DNA from: Chlorocebus sabaeus
Lineage: Eukaryota > Chordata > Mammalia > Primates > Cercopithecidae
Reading direction: 5' to 3'
DNA length: 64,000 bases
Assembly: GCF_047675955.1 (NCBI RefSeq)
Contig: NC_132923.1
Span: 91,137,137 to 91,201,136, forward strand
Shown: one piece after another, positions 21,321-35,000 of the stretch
How the letters are laid out: each line of letters starts with the position of its first letter
How positions within the stretch are numbered: position 1 is the stretch's first letter
Notes under the pieces: generated by a model
Told to the model about the DNA's origin: nothing
Databases searched by the model: none
The model's input: the letters and a program-made list of their open reading frames with translations, nothing else
Made by a program: the position numbers and the translations under genes

Positions 21321-21626
21321 TTGTTTATTTATTTATTTATTTTGAGACAGAGTCTTGCTCTGTCACCCAGGCTAAAGGGTGGAGGGCAGTGGTGTGATCT
21401 CAGCTCACTGTAACCTCTATCTCCTGGGCTCAGGCGATTCTTATGCCTCAGCCTCCCAAGTAGCTGGGATTATAGCCCTGCTCCACCACGCCTGGCTAAT
21501 TTTTAAATTTTTAGCAGAGATGGGGTTTTGTCATGTTACCCAGGTTGGTCTCGAACTCCTGGATTCAAGTGATCCCCACGCCTCAGCATCCCAGTGTGCT
21601 GGCATTACAGGCACTGTGCCCAGCAG
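21321..21626 (-). mobile_element. Alu
   Basis: Antisense with a TTTA-repeat head and a small duplication in the first arm (GGCTAAAGGGTGGAGGG). Confidence 0.92.
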
Positions 21627-21689
21627 TTTCTTTATTTAAAAAGTAATTTAGGAAGGGTGCAGTGGCCTAATAATTCCTATGGAGTGATA

Positions 21690-21885
21690 TGGTGGAACAG
21701 TCCTGGATTTAGAGTAAGAAGGCCTGGATTCAGATACTGAGACTGTCATACTAACATTGTATCCTTGGGGAAACTTTGAGCTTCAATTTCTCTTTCTCTC
21801 ATTTTAGATAAGATTATCTTTTCTTCTCACCTCTTAATTATTGTGAGAATTACCATTGACATAATATGTGGAGAAGCTAAAAGTT
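21690..21885 (+). mobile_element. MIR
   Basis: GGCCTGGATTCAGATACTGA, CCTTGGGGAAACTTTGAGC and the following TTTCTC/ATTTTAGATAAGATTA text track the MIR core. Confidence 0.75.
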
Positions 21886-21936
21886 AAAAAAAAAAAAAAA
21901 CCCAACCTAAGCTATTGTTATTTCTTCTTGTTCTCA

Positions 21937-22037
21937 TTCATTTCACAAACATTGGAAACCTAACGTATGTTATATACTGGTGCTAGAGCTATGAAAGATA
22001 GTACCTGCACTTAAAGGGCTGTCTTTCAAGGAGCTTT

Positions 22038-22092
<55 letters not shown>

Positions 22093-22330
22093 CGCACTAG
22101 GAATAGGGTGGTAGGGTATTTGGTAAGGTAGACCTGTGCTATAGAATGTAAAACCAGTAAGCTTAGGGTGAGCAACAAACTTAGGTGAGTTTGGGACCAT
22201 ATTTCCACAATTCCAGAGGAGGAACAGGGAAAGGTTCCTGGAGGAAGTTATATTTGAACAGTCTTGAATTATGACAAGAATCCTGAAGGGCTTTTTGTGC
22301 TACAGGAAGTGTACACGTTGAAGGATTTTA
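21937..22330 (-). mobile_element. L2-type fragment
   Basis: ATTCATTTCACAAACATTGG, the CTTTCAAGGAGCTTTCAGA part and GGAGGAAGTTATATTTGAA resemble a reversed L2 3' end; interrupted by a TG/CG repeat. Confidence 0.5.
22041..22096 (+). repeat. (TG)n(CG)n alternating purine-pyrimidine tract
   Basis: About 22 TG units pass into about six CG units, 620 bp before IPP exon 2. Confidence 0.95.
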
Positions 22331-22469
22331 AGCAGTTAGACTGATCACAATTGCTTTTTGAAAGTTCCTGTTGTCTGTGATACGTGCTTTGTTAACTTTC
22401 TTCTTTGTGCTTTATTATTATTTTTTTTATTCCATCAAGAAGTGTCCTCTCCTCATACCTTAATATTAA

Positions 22470-22660
22470 CTCTTTATCCTCTTCTAGTGCAGGTCCCATT
22501 TCTTGTGTGAAGCATTCTCCAATTATTTTAGCCTCCCTACTTATTTCGTTCTCTGAAACCATATTAGAAATATTAATAGTAACACACTTTAGTCCTTATT
22601 TGTTTTATGTTTATGTCCTAAGTAGATTTTAAGTATAGAGAATGTTCCTTATGTGTGAAT
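22470..22660 (+). mobile_element. L2-type fragment (tentative)
   Basis: GTGTGAAGCATTCTCCAATT through AGTAGATTTTAAGTATAGAG resembles the L2 3' end in sense. Confidence 0.4.
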
Positions 22661-22715
22661 AGAAAGCATGCTAAAAAAAAATTGTTGCTTGATCTCTTTG
22701 TATTTTGTTTTTCAG

Positions 22716-23057
22716 GGTAGTAACAGATTATGGGCGACAGTCCTTTTAATTAATGTATCGTCATCATGGCAAATGAGGGCTGTCCCAAGGCTGCTGATAG
22801 TCCTTTTTCATCAGATAAACATGCCCAGCTCATCTTGGCCCAAATCAATAAGATGAGAAATGGACAGCATTTCTGTGATGTGCAGCTGCAAGTTGGAAAG
22901 GAAACTTTTAAAGCTCATCGGCTGGTTTTGGCTGCCAGCAGTCCTTACTTTGCAGCTTTGTTCACTGGAGGAATGAAAGAGTCCTCAAAAGATGTTGTAC
23001 CAATTCTAGGAATTGAAGCAGGAATCTTTCAGATACTTCTAGATTTCATTTACACAG
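22716..23057 (+). CDS. IPP: IPP exon 2: 5' UTR end and first coding exon (CDS from 22766)
   Basis: The acceptor follows a pyrimidine-rich tract and TTCAG ending at 22715; the donor GTATGT begins at 23058. Codons 1-97 plus one base lie here, covering the start and most of the BTB fold, with the dimer-core stretch AHRLVLAASSPYFAALF. The 50 untranslated bases hold two short upstream ORFs (separate entry). Reading past the donor hits a stop within 13 codons, so an unspliced product would be a truncated BTB fragment. Confidence 0.95.
22730..22776 (+). promoter_or_regulatory. IPP: two uORFs overlapping the IPP start region
   Basis: uORF1 is 22730-22753 (7 codons, stop TAA) and uORF2 is 22753-22776 (7 codons, stop TGA). 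The last A of the uORF1 stop is the A of the uORF2 start (TAATG), and uORF2 runs across the IPP ATG at 22766 in another frame. Such an arrangement usually lowers initiation at the main ATG; that effect is inferred. Confidence 0.6.
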
Positions 23058-26000
23058 GTATGTTACATGAGCCTGTTGCTTTGACTGAAGAATGATTCAA
23101 TCACTCGTGCACTAATGTGGAAAAATAAATTGATCTAACTTTTTAATTACTCTAGAAGGTAATTTAGCAACGTGTTATTATGTGACTGAAAATTTCGTAT
23201 CTTTTGACCCGGTGCTCCTTTTCTAGGAATCTGAAGGAATTAATGAATGATGCAGGCACATATTTACAAACCAGGATTTTATTGTAACATTATTATTATT
23301 ATTTCATTTTTTTTTCAAGATGGATTCTCCCTCTGTCACCCAGGTTGGAGTGCAGTGGGGCGATCTTGGCTCACTGCAACCTCTGCCTCCCAGGTTCAAG
23401 TGATTCACCTGCCTAAGTCTCCCGAGTAGCTGGGACAAAGACGCATGCCACCACGCCTGGCTAATTTTTTTTTTTTTTTTAATTTTTAGTAGAGACGGGA
23501 TTTCACCGTGCTAGCCAGGATTGTCTCAATCTCCTGACCTCGTGATCCGCCCACCTTGGCCTCCCAAAGTGCTGGGATTACAGGCGCGAGCCACCGCACC
23601 TGGCCTGTGACTTTATTTATAGCAGTATATAATTGAATAAACTCTTATCTCAGTAGGTTTTATGGCTAAATAAATTATGATACATATATAGAGCTCACAA
23701 ATGAGATCTAACAAATCTTAAAATATATGTATACTATTATGGAGGAATGTTTATAATATATAAAATTTTAAAAATCAGAATATAAGTAAACCCCTATTTT
23801 GTTTTAAACAAAACCCAAAAAACTTATGTGTATTTACACATGAGAAAGTGACCAGAATGTTTGATAGCATTTATCTGTAGGTAATTTTTTTCCACAAAGT
23901 ATAATCAGCATGTGTTATTTTACTCAAAACTATTTCTTAAATGTTTTTGAGGAGTTTTAATAACATTAGAGAATGTACACAAGAGCACAGTGGTTCATGC
24001 CTATAATCCCAGCACTTCGGGAGGCCATTGTAAGAGGACTGCTTGAGGCCAGGAGTTCAAAAATAGGCAGGACAACATAGCAAGACCCCATTTCTTAAAA
24101 AAAAATTTCGTTTGAGACAGGGTCTCTCTCTGTTGTCCAGGCTGGAGTGCAGTCATGCACTCACACCCCAATGCAGTCTTGATCTGGGCTAAAGCAGTGC
24201 TACCATCTCACCATCCTGCATAGCTGTGACTACAGGTACGTGCCACCATGCCTGACTAATGTAAAACAAATTTTTTTGTAGAGACAGGGTCTCACTATGT
24301 TACCCAGGCTAAAAAAAAAATTTTTTTTTTTTTTTGAGACAGAGTCTCGCTCTATTGCCAGGCTGGAGTATAGTGGCGTGATCTCAGCTCACTGCAACCT
24401 CCGCCTCCCAGGTTCAAGCAATTCTCCTGCCTCAGCCTCCTGACTAGCTGGGACTACAGGCATGCGCCACCACACCCAGCTAATTTTTGTATTTTAAGTA
24501 GAGACCGGGTTTCATCATGTTGGCCAGGATGGTCTCCATCTCTTGACCTCGTGATCCACCTGCCTTGGCCTCCCAAAGTACTGGGATTACAGGCATGAGC
24601 CACTGTGCTCAGCCAAAATTTTTTTTTTTTTAATTAGCTGGGTACGGTCACTTGTGCCTTTAGTCCCAGCTAACGGGAGGCTGATGTGGGAAGATCCAGG
24701 AGTTTGAGGCTGTAGTGAGCTATGATCAAGCTGCTATACCCTGGACTGGGAGAGAGAGTGAGACCCCATCTCTAAATAAATAAAATAAAACAACTGGGAT
24801 GATGAGGAGGGGAGTAGGGGAGGGGAAAGAAAGAGAAGGCACACCAAAACAATGTATAGTCTTATATGATATGCAACAAATATGCATAGAAAAAAGATTT
24901 GAAAGGTTGAGGTAGGATGATCACTTGAGCCTAGGATGCTGAGGCTTCAGTGAGTGATGATCATGCTACTGCACTCCAGCCTGGGCAACAGAACAAGACT
25001 CTGTCTCAAAAAAAAAAGAGAGAAGAAATATATGAAGAGACACTACAGTGTTAATAAAATGTGTCTGTGTATGGAAAAATACGTTTTTCATTTTAGTTTT
25101 TCTGTCTTAAAATTCTTTTTCCACAGTGAATATATATTACTCTTTGTGTGTGTGTGTGTGTGTGTATGATGGAGTTTCACTTTGTCGCCCAGGCTGGAGT
25201 ACAGTGGCACAATCTTGGCTCATTGCAACCTCTGCCTCCCAGTTTCAAGCGATTCTCCTGCTTCAGCCTCCCGAGTAGCTGGGATTATAGGCTTGGACTA
25301 ACATGCCCAGTTAATTTTTGTATTTTTTTTTTTTAGTAGAGATGGGTTTTCACCATGTTGGCCAGGCTGATCTCGAACTCCTGACCTCAAGTGATCTGCC
25401 CACCTCAGCCTCCTAAAGTGCTGGGATTACAGGCGAGAGCCACTGTGCCCAGCCTCTTTTATTTTTTATTTTGTGAGACAGAGTCTTGCTTTGTCACCTG
25501 TGCTGGAATGTAGTGGCAAGATCATTGCAGCCTTGACCTCCTGGGCTCATCAAGCTATCCTCTCACCTCAGCCTCCTGAGTACCTGTAGGACCACAACAC
25601 ACACCATCATGCCAGGGTAATTAAAAAAAAAATTTTTTTTTTAGAGATTATGTCTGGCTATGTTGCCCAGACTGGTCTCAAACTCCTAGGCTCAAGCAGT
25701 CCTCCCACCTCAGCCTCCCTAGTACCTGAGACTACAGGCGCACGCGCCGCCACACCTGGCTAGTTTTGTTTTTTTTTGAGGCGGAGTTGCGCTGGGCTTA
25801 GTGGTGCGCACCTGTAGTCCCAGCTACTCAGGAGGCTGAGCCAGAATAATTGATTGAACCTGGGAGGCAGAGGTTGCAGTGAACAGAGACCATGCCACTG
25901 CACTCCAGCCTGGGCAGCAGAGCAAGACCTTGTCTCAAAAAACAAACGAACAAAAAAGGCTGGGTGTGGTGGCTCACGCCTGTAATCCCAGCACTTTGGG

Positions 26001-29000
26001 AGGCTAAGGTGAGTGGATCACCTAAGGCCAGGAGGTTGAGACCAGCCTGACCAACATGGCGAAACCTCATCTCTGCTAAAAATACAGAAATTAGCCGGTT
26101 GTGCTGGTGCGCACTTGTAATCCTGGCTACTTGGGAGGCTGAGGCAGGAGAATCACTTGAACCTGGGAAGTGTTTGTTGTAATGGGCCAAGAATGCACCA
26201 CTGTACTCCATCCTGGTCGACATAGTGAGACTCTGTCTTAAAAAAAAATAAAAAAACTTAAAAAAGAAAGCAAAGCCCTTGGAAAAGAAAGTGGTATACA
26301 TAGTTTGAGTATTTAATAGTTTATCTTATGTTATAGATTCTTGGTTATTCCTAATATTAAAAACTAGCATTGTGCTGGGTGTGGTGGCTCACACCTGTAA
26401 TCCCAGCACTTTGGGAGGCTGAGGTGGGTGGATTGCTTGAGCCCAGGAGCTTGAGATCAACCTGGGTAACGTGGTGAAACCCTGTCTCTACAAAAAAATA
26501 CAGAAAATTAGCCGATCATGGTGGTGAGTGTCTGTAGTACCAGCTACTCGGGAGGCTGAGGTGAGAGGCTCACCTGAGCACGGGAGGCAGAGGTTGCAGT
26601 GGGCCAAGATTGCGCCACTGCACTCCAGCCTGGACAACAGAACGATACCCTGTCTCAAAACAAACACAAAAAATGAACATTGTATGGCATTTAGAGACCT
26701 TGTCTTACTCTCCCCAGTGCCTCAGTAAATGTTTGTTACATGCATATAACCTTATGTTAAAAGCATAGACTTTATTTTTGTTGTTGCTGCTGTTGTTTGG
26801 TTTTTTCTTTCCAACTTTTAGGTTCAAGAGGTACACGTGTGGGTTTGTTGCATGGGTAAATTGCGTGTCTTGGGGGCTTGGTATGTAGATAATTTTGTCT
26901 TCCAGATAATCAGTATAATACCTGATATGTAGTTTTTCAATCCTTACCCTCCTCCTACCCTCCACTCTCAAGTAAGCCCCAATGTGTATCCATGCCTTCT
27001 TGGTATCCATGTGTATGCAATGTTGAGCTCCCATTTATAAGTGAGAACATATGATATTTGGTTTTCTGTTCTTGTGTTAATTTGCTTAGAATCATGGCCT
27101 CCAGCTCCATGTGTGTTGCTGTAAAGCACATGATTTCCTTCTTTTTTATGGCAAAAGCATGTCAACCCCTACCTTGCAACTTGCTTTACCTTACAACTTG
27201 TGGACAAGTTACTTAAACTTTGATTCTGTTTCCTTAATATGAAAATAAGAAAAATAATAATATCTACCACATGGGAGTATAATAAGGGTTAAATTAGCAT
27301 ATAAAAAGCAATTAATGCTGCACCTGGTTCATTGTGAGTTTTTCATAAATGTGTTAGGTATCGTTATCGTTTAAGTTTTGTGCTCTTCACACAAATCCTT
27401 GATTGCCTTTTTAAGCGTCTGTCTACTCTGCAAGCATCAGTGAAATCAAGTCTAATACTTTTTGAATATGGTAAGCCAATGTATGTTTTTATTTTATTGG
27501 CCATTTTGTCTTCCTACTTCTCTAGGTATAGTGAACATAGGTGTGAATAATGTCCAGGAGTTGATTGTTGCAGCAGACATGCTACAGTTGACTGAAGTTG
27601 TTCATCTTTGCTGTGAATTTCTGAAAGGACAAATTGATCCACTGAACTGCATTGGAATCTTTCAGTTCTCTGAGCAAATTGCCTGCCATGATCTCTTGGA
27701 ATTCTCAGAAAACTACATTCATGTCCATTTCTTAGAGGTTCATAGTGGAGAAGAGTTCCTGGCACTTACAAAAGATCAGCTGATCAAAATTTTGCGAAGT
27801 GAAGAGCTTAGCATTGAGGATGAATACCAGGTCTTCTTAGCTGCAATGCAATGGATTCTGAAAGATTTGGGAAAAAGAAGAAAACATGTGGTAGAAGTGC
27901 TAGACCCAATTCGATTCCCTTTATTACCTCCTCAGAGACTTTTAAAGTATATAGAAGGTAACTTTTTTGCTACATATCAAATTAGTTGATTAATTATCCG
28001 GTGATGTGTTCTCTGAAATGTGGGAGAGTGTTTTCATTTTTTGGTTCAGTAACAGACATTTATTGAATGATTACTCTTTTTTTTTTCTTTTTAAAAATGA
28101 ATGATTATGTAAGATACAACTTTTGTGTTTTGTGGGTGGGCAGTAGTATTTTAATATTTCTACCTATTTTTATCAAAATCTTTCTTGGCCGGGCGCGGTG
28201 GCTCACGCCTGTAATCCCAGCACTTTGGGAGGCCGAGGCGGGCAGATCACAAGGTCAGGAGATCGAGACCATCCTGGCTAATTCGGTGAAACCCCGTCTC
28301 TACTAAAAATACAAAAAACTAGCCGAGCGTGGTGGCTGGCGCCTGTAGTCCCAGCTACTCGGGAGGCTTGAGGCAGGAGAATGGCGGGAACCTGGGAGGC
28401 GGAGCTTGCAGTGAGCGGAGGAGATCGCGCCACTTGCACTCCAGCCTGGGCGAGAGCGAGACTCCGTCTCAAAAAAACAAAAAACAAAAAACAACAAAAA
28501 AAATCTTTCTTGAGATTGATTACTAAGGCAGATTAGTATTATAGATAAAAATTACTGACAGAGCGACTAACATAACAACTGCTGTTGACAGAACCAGTTA
28601 TTTCAGTGTAAGATTTCCTCTTGCTACTCTGAAAAATTAAGCAAAACCTAACACTTGGAGAAAATGCATACATTAAAAATAAAAAAACTCAATGAATCCT
28701 ATAAGTCCCTTCATTATAAAATAAATTTGGTTTTGATATACTATTATAGCTTCTGAGTAGCCTCTGAATCATCTTTAGATTTTAAACTTAATTCTGAAAA
28801 TACGTTTTACCATAATATAAAATAGTTTGTATCTTTATATTAGAAAAGTGATGTTTAAATTTATTTCTAAGAATTGCTTTAGGCCAGGTGCAGTGGTTCA
28901 TGCCTGTAATTCTAGCACTTTAGGAGGCCAAGGCAGGCAGATCGCTTTAGCCCAGGAATTCAAGACCAGCCTGGGCAACATGGTGAAACCCTGTATCTAC

Positions 29001-32000
29001 AAAAAAAAAAAAGGCAAAAAATTAGCCCGGCATGGTGGCATGCACTTGTAGTCCCTGCTACCTGGGAGGCTGAGGTGGGAGGATCACCTGAGCCCAGGAG
29101 GTCAAGGCTACAGTGAGCCAGGATTGTGCCACTGCTTTCCAGCCTACTTTAGACCTGGTTTTGAGATTTGAAGTTTTTACTCTTGTCATTCACTGAAAGA
29201 TTAGGTTGCTATTGAATTACAAATGATTTTATTACAAGTTAAATACACTGCTAAGCATTAACGGTGTAATTCTGTAAATATATAATTAAAAATAATGGAT
29301 TATTAGTTTTTCTCCAATCTTAGCAGTGTTAACATAATTTTGTAGGTTTTTCTGAGTGATATCTTGTTTTACTGTATATATAGTTGATTGTTATTTGCAG
29401 TAGTTATGTTCTATAAGTCTGCTGCGAACACAGAATTAGCAAATACTGAATGATTGCTCCTAGGGGAAATATAGGTTTAGGTTCCTGCAAGCCTATAGTC
29501 ACAACATTTTTGTCACATAGTCAATAGAGCCTTGTTTTATATAGGTTTTTTTTGTTTGTTTCATTATTCTTGATTTGTTTTGAAGTTGATCATTTTTTCA
29601 TTAGACTGCCATATATCCTTTTTCAAATTTTTGTTTTTCTTTTTTTTTGGGGAAATTTTCTTTTCTTTTTTTTTGAGACGGAGTCTCACTCTGTTGCCCA
29701 GGCTGGAGTGCAGTGGTGCAATCTCAACTCACTGCAAGCTCCGCCTCCCGGGTTCACACCATTCTCCCGCCTCAGCCTCCTGAGTAGCTGGGACTATAGG
29801 TGCCCGCTGCCGCGCCTGGCTAATTTTTTATTTTTGTATTTTTAGTAGAGACAGGGTTTCACTGTGTTAGCCAGGATGGTCTTGATCTCCTGACCTCGTG
29901 ATCTGCCCACCTCGGCCTCCCAAAGTGCTGGGATTATAGGCGTGAGCCACCGCACCTGGCGCTGGGTTGTACTTTATTTTTTTTTTATTTTTTTATTTTT
30001 TTTGAGACGGAGTCTTGCTCTGTAGCCCGGGCTGGACTGCAGTGGCCGGATCTCAGCTGACTGCAAGCTCCGCCTCCCGGGTTTATGCCATTCTCCTGCC
30101 TCAGCCTCCGGAGTAGCTGGGACTACAGGCGCCCGCCACCTCGCCCGGCTAGTTTTTTGTATTTTTAGTAGAGACGGGGTTTCACCGTGTTAGCCAGGAT
30201 GGTCTCGATCTCCTGACCTCGTGATCCGCCCGTCTCGGCCTCCCAAAGTGCTGGGATTACAGGCTTGAGCCACCGCGCCCGGCCCTGGGTTGTACTTTAA
30301 TAAGGCATATGCTCTTTCTTGGTATCTTGCTCATACTGAACTGTTGTTCATGTCAACTCTGTTCAAACTCTTTTCTAATAATACAAGAACTAATTCTCCT
30401 TGGCACTCTTTCTACCTAGTACAACTACTTTGTTTTCTCCAGTCTAAAAGTTGAAGGCTGTGGGTTGTGTTCTTGCCACCTTTGTTCTGTTTTTTGTTTT
30501 GTTTTGAGACAGTCTCACTCTGTCACTCACACTGGCATGCAGTAATGCAATCATAGTCACTGAAACCTTGACTTCCTGGGCTCAAGTGATCCTCCTGCCT
30601 CAGCCTCCAGAGTAGCTGGAACTAGAAGTTCATGTCACCATGCCCAGCTCATTTTAAAATTTTCTGTAGAGACAGGGTCTCACTATGTTGTCCAGACTGG
30701 TCTTGAACTCCCAGCCTCAAACATTCCTCCCACCTCAGCCTCCCAAAGTGCTGGGATTACAGGCATGAGGCACTGTACTGGCCCTTGCCACTTCTTTCTA
30801 GCCTGAGGCATGAGGGTGGTTGAAGACTAGAGATCCACTAGGGCTGAGATCCTTACTTGGGAACTTGACTTTGATATCTCTCTATTGAGTTCCTGTTATT
30901 TATCTTATATCTGGGCCTACTTAACCTAGCTAGAGATGTATCTCACCACAGTGTGGACTTTGGCTACCACAGTGTTCTGTTAGAGAGCAGATCCAGGTGA
31001 TCCTTTCTACCTTTACTGATGGTCCTGTGAAGACGTTTCCTTTTAATAATTTTGTTCCTCAACTTTTCTTGGTTCTGCCTTTCACTCTTGATTCTATCTG
31101 TCTGCAAATTATTATCAGTGAGAATTCTCAAGATTTTGTTAGTTGACCATTGTTCTTCAATATTGCTTCTTGTCTGGGATAGAGAGAAAAGGTCAGAGAT
31201 GGAAAGATAGGAGACAGTCTCTTGCTAGCATTTATAATGCCTTTGTGCAAATTAGAAAATAGTGCCCTTTCAGGGAGAATAGGTCTTACAGCTTGGCAAA
31301 TGAACACAGGTTGACTCTCATCCCCAGTTTACCTCCTCAGCTAAGCACCCTTGAGCAAGGACAACCTACCTCATCATATGCATGATCCTTTTAGGATATG
31401 GTACTCATGCCACCAGAATTTATTTTTCTTGCTTTGTCTATCATTCTTAAATTTAAATGTTAATGACATAATTTTATATCTTTTTTGTTATGTTGTAAGT
31501 ATAGAATTTTTGGCTATTTTAATTTTTAAATTTTGTTAGATAATTGTGATCTTGGAAACTCTTCTTCTTTTTTTTTGTTTTTGAGACAGGGTCTCACCCT
31601 GTCATCCATGATGGAGTGCAGTGGCGCAATCCTGCCTCACTGCAAACTCTGCCTCCTGAGCTCAAGTGGTACTCCCACATGAACCTCCTGAGTAGCTGGA
31701 ACTATAGGCACATGCCACCACACCCGGCTAATTTTTGTATTTTTTGTAGCAGCAAGGTTTTCATTCACCACGCTGGCCAGGCTCAAGTGATCCACCCGAC
31801 TTGGCCAAAATACTGGGATTACAGGTGTGAGCCACCACATCCGGCCTGGAAATTCTTATACATGGGGGGATACTGTGAAGCATATATATTTTGTAGTTGC
31901 TATTCTGCTTATATATGAAGCTTTTTTTTTTTTTTTTTGAGATGGAGTCTCGCTCTGTCGCCAGGCTGGAGTGCAGTGGTGCGATCTCGGCTCACTGCAA

Positions 32001-35000
32001 GCTCCGCCTCCCAGGTTCACACCATTCTCCTGCCTCAGCCTCCCGAGGAGCTGGGACTACAGGCGCCCGCCACCACGCCCGGCTTATTTTTTGTATTTGT
32101 TAGTAGAGACGAGGTTTCACTGTGTTAGCCAGGATGGTCTCCATCTCCTGACCTGGTGATTCACCCGCCTCGGCCTCCCAAAGTGCTGGGATTACAGGCG
32201 TGAGCCACCGCACCCGGCCACATGAAGCATATTTTTTAACAGCAACCTTTTTTGTTTTTCATTAGTGAAGAAAATGCTTTCCTTAAAATAGTACCAATAT
32301 TTAGTATTGCAGGAAACAAACACCATTGTTTGGTGATGATTTTTTTATTTATTGATTGTTAAATGTGTCTTATCTTTATAGAAATATGTTTTTTCAATGT
32401 TATTTAAAAATTGTTTAAAACATTGTCTTTTTAAATATTGCTTTAGGAGTATCCGATTTTAATCTTCGTGTTGCATTGCAAACACTTCTGAAAGAGTACT
32501 GTGAAGTATGCAAATCTCCCAAAGAGAACAAGTTTTGTAGTTTTCTGCAGACATCTAAGGTTCGACCTCGGAAGAAAGCAAGAAAGTACCTGTATGCAGT
32601 AGGTGAGAGCCCTTTAGAAAGTAATAGAAATTATATTTGTGTTCCAGATCAACATTTTTTAATATATTGTTGTTTTTACTATACATGATAGAATATGTGG
32701 GTATATTGATGAGGCATATTAAATTTCACATACAGGCTACAGATTTATAAACTGCATTTATATATTATGATAAATATGTCTAAAAAGAAATAGCTATTCA
32801 TTTGATATCTGTTATTCTATAATCTAAACCTTTGAGTTTGTAGATTATCCAGTTATCAAATAAGTGACTAAAGAAGTGCTGCTTTAAAAGTAAAAAATTT
32901 GAATTCTTGTGAAAAATAAAGAAAATAAATCTCAAGTTTTTAAACTATTCACAGTATCTTAGTCATTAGCAGTGATAGGAATCAATGATCTCCAAAGTGT
33001 GGTTATAAAGGAAGATCCATAGGAATATCAGCGGAACATATTACAACCTCTCTTTTTTTTTTTTTTTTTTGAGGCAGAACCTCACTCTGTCACCCAGGCT
33101 GGAGTGCAGTGGCATGATCTCGGATCACTACAACCTCCACCTCCTGGGTTCAAGCAATTATCCTGCCTCAGCCTCCTGAGTAGCTGGGACTACAGGCATG
33201 CGCCACCATGCCCAGCTAATTTTTGTATATATATATTTTTTTAAGTAGAGACAGGGTTTCACCATATTGGCCAGGCTGGTCTTGAACTCCTGACCTTGTG
33301 ATCTGCCTGCCTTGGCCTCTCGAAGTGCTGGGATTACAGGCGTGAGCCACCGTGCCTGGCCACATATTACAACTTCTTTTCATTTTTATTTCAAAAAGCA
33401 TTAACTTAAATCTGGGTGTCGTGGCTCATGGCCTGTAATCCCAGCACTTTGGAAGGCTGAGGTCAGAGGATTGTGTGAGCCCAGAAGTTCAAGACCAGCC
33501 TATGCAACATGATGAAACCTTGTCTTTACACAGATATACAGAAATTACCCTGGTGTGGTGGTGTGTGCCTGTAGTCCCAGCTACTTGGGAAGCTGAAGTG
33601 GGAGGATCACTTGAGCTCAGGAGGCAGAGGTTGCAGTGAGCAGAGATTGTACCCTGCACTCCAGCCTGGGCAACCGAGCAAGACACTGGCTCAAAAAAAG
33701 AAAAAAAAGCATTAAACTTTATCGGCATTTAAAATACATATAATATATAACATATTGATATATATAGTGCAGATCTGTATACATATTATAGTTTTTATGT
33801 AAGTACCTGATGTATGAGATAATTTATAATTTACACATATATAATTACAATTACATGTATGTATTAATATTTAAGTATAATGCTTTTGGTTGCTTCTTAA
33901 AATTTTTTTGCTGATTGGATGTATAGTCAAAACAAGGATTTCATCAGGAGGTTGATGGGGGAGGATTGAGGCTGCAGTAAGCTGTGATCACATCACTGGA
34001 CTCCAGCCTGGGTGACAGAGTGAAACCCTGCCTCAAACACACACACACACACACACAGACACAGACACACAGCTTTCAACTCACTATTTTTAATTGAAAA
34101 AGACACTAATGAAAGTTATAATGAAACTTTCCTAACTTAACAGATAAGCAGTGCCTAGATTTATATTTCATATAATATTCTATTTATAACCAAGACCAAG
34201 TGGTAAAACACTGAGGCTAACCGTCTTACTATTTAAGCCACAATCTTTCAGGAATTGGCAAATTTAAGAATATTACATTATATATAGAGGGAGAAAGTAA
34301 GCTCTAAACCATTTATTTCTTGTTATATAATAGTTATACTAAATGTTTAGCTGTAGAACACTAGATTTTCATCACTACCATTTTTCTATTTAATAGTAAG
34401 GGATTTGCTGTGTACTCACTTTTTTTCTTTTGTTTAGGTGGATATACTCGGTTGCAGGGGGGTCGTTGGAGTGATAGCAGAGCCCTCAGCTGTGTGGAAC
34501 GTTTTGACACCTTTAGCCAGTACTGGACCACTGTATCTTCACTTCATCAGGCTCGAAGTGGGCTGGGAGTAACGGTTCTAGGAGGGATGGTCTACGCTAT
34601 TGGAGGTAATAATAAAAATGTCTTATTTTCTTTATTAGTCTTATTGGCTATATTCTAATATGCTTTATGATTTATATGTTGCTGTGTGATATACATATAT
34701 CTAATTGTCCTCAATAAGTATTTACAGAAAGGATGGAAGGAAGGAAGGATGGAAGGAAGGGAGGGAGGGAGGGAGGGACAGAAGGGGGAAGGGGGAAGGA
34801 GGAAGGGGAAAGGTGAAAGGGGGAAGGGAAAGGGGAAGGGAAAGGGGAAGGGGAAGGGCAAGATGGTGAATATTTCATATTGGATGAATACTGTGATTTA
34901 TCACAAGCCAGAATACTTAGGTTTGGTTTTAATGAAAAGTGGTGGTGGGGTGTGGTGGCTCATACCTGTAATCCCAGCACTTTTGGGAGCCGAGCCAGGA

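Noticed and set aside
25828..26301. 157-codon open frame on the minus strand
   Set aside because: Reads through two Alus; Alu-derived peptide with no family domain.
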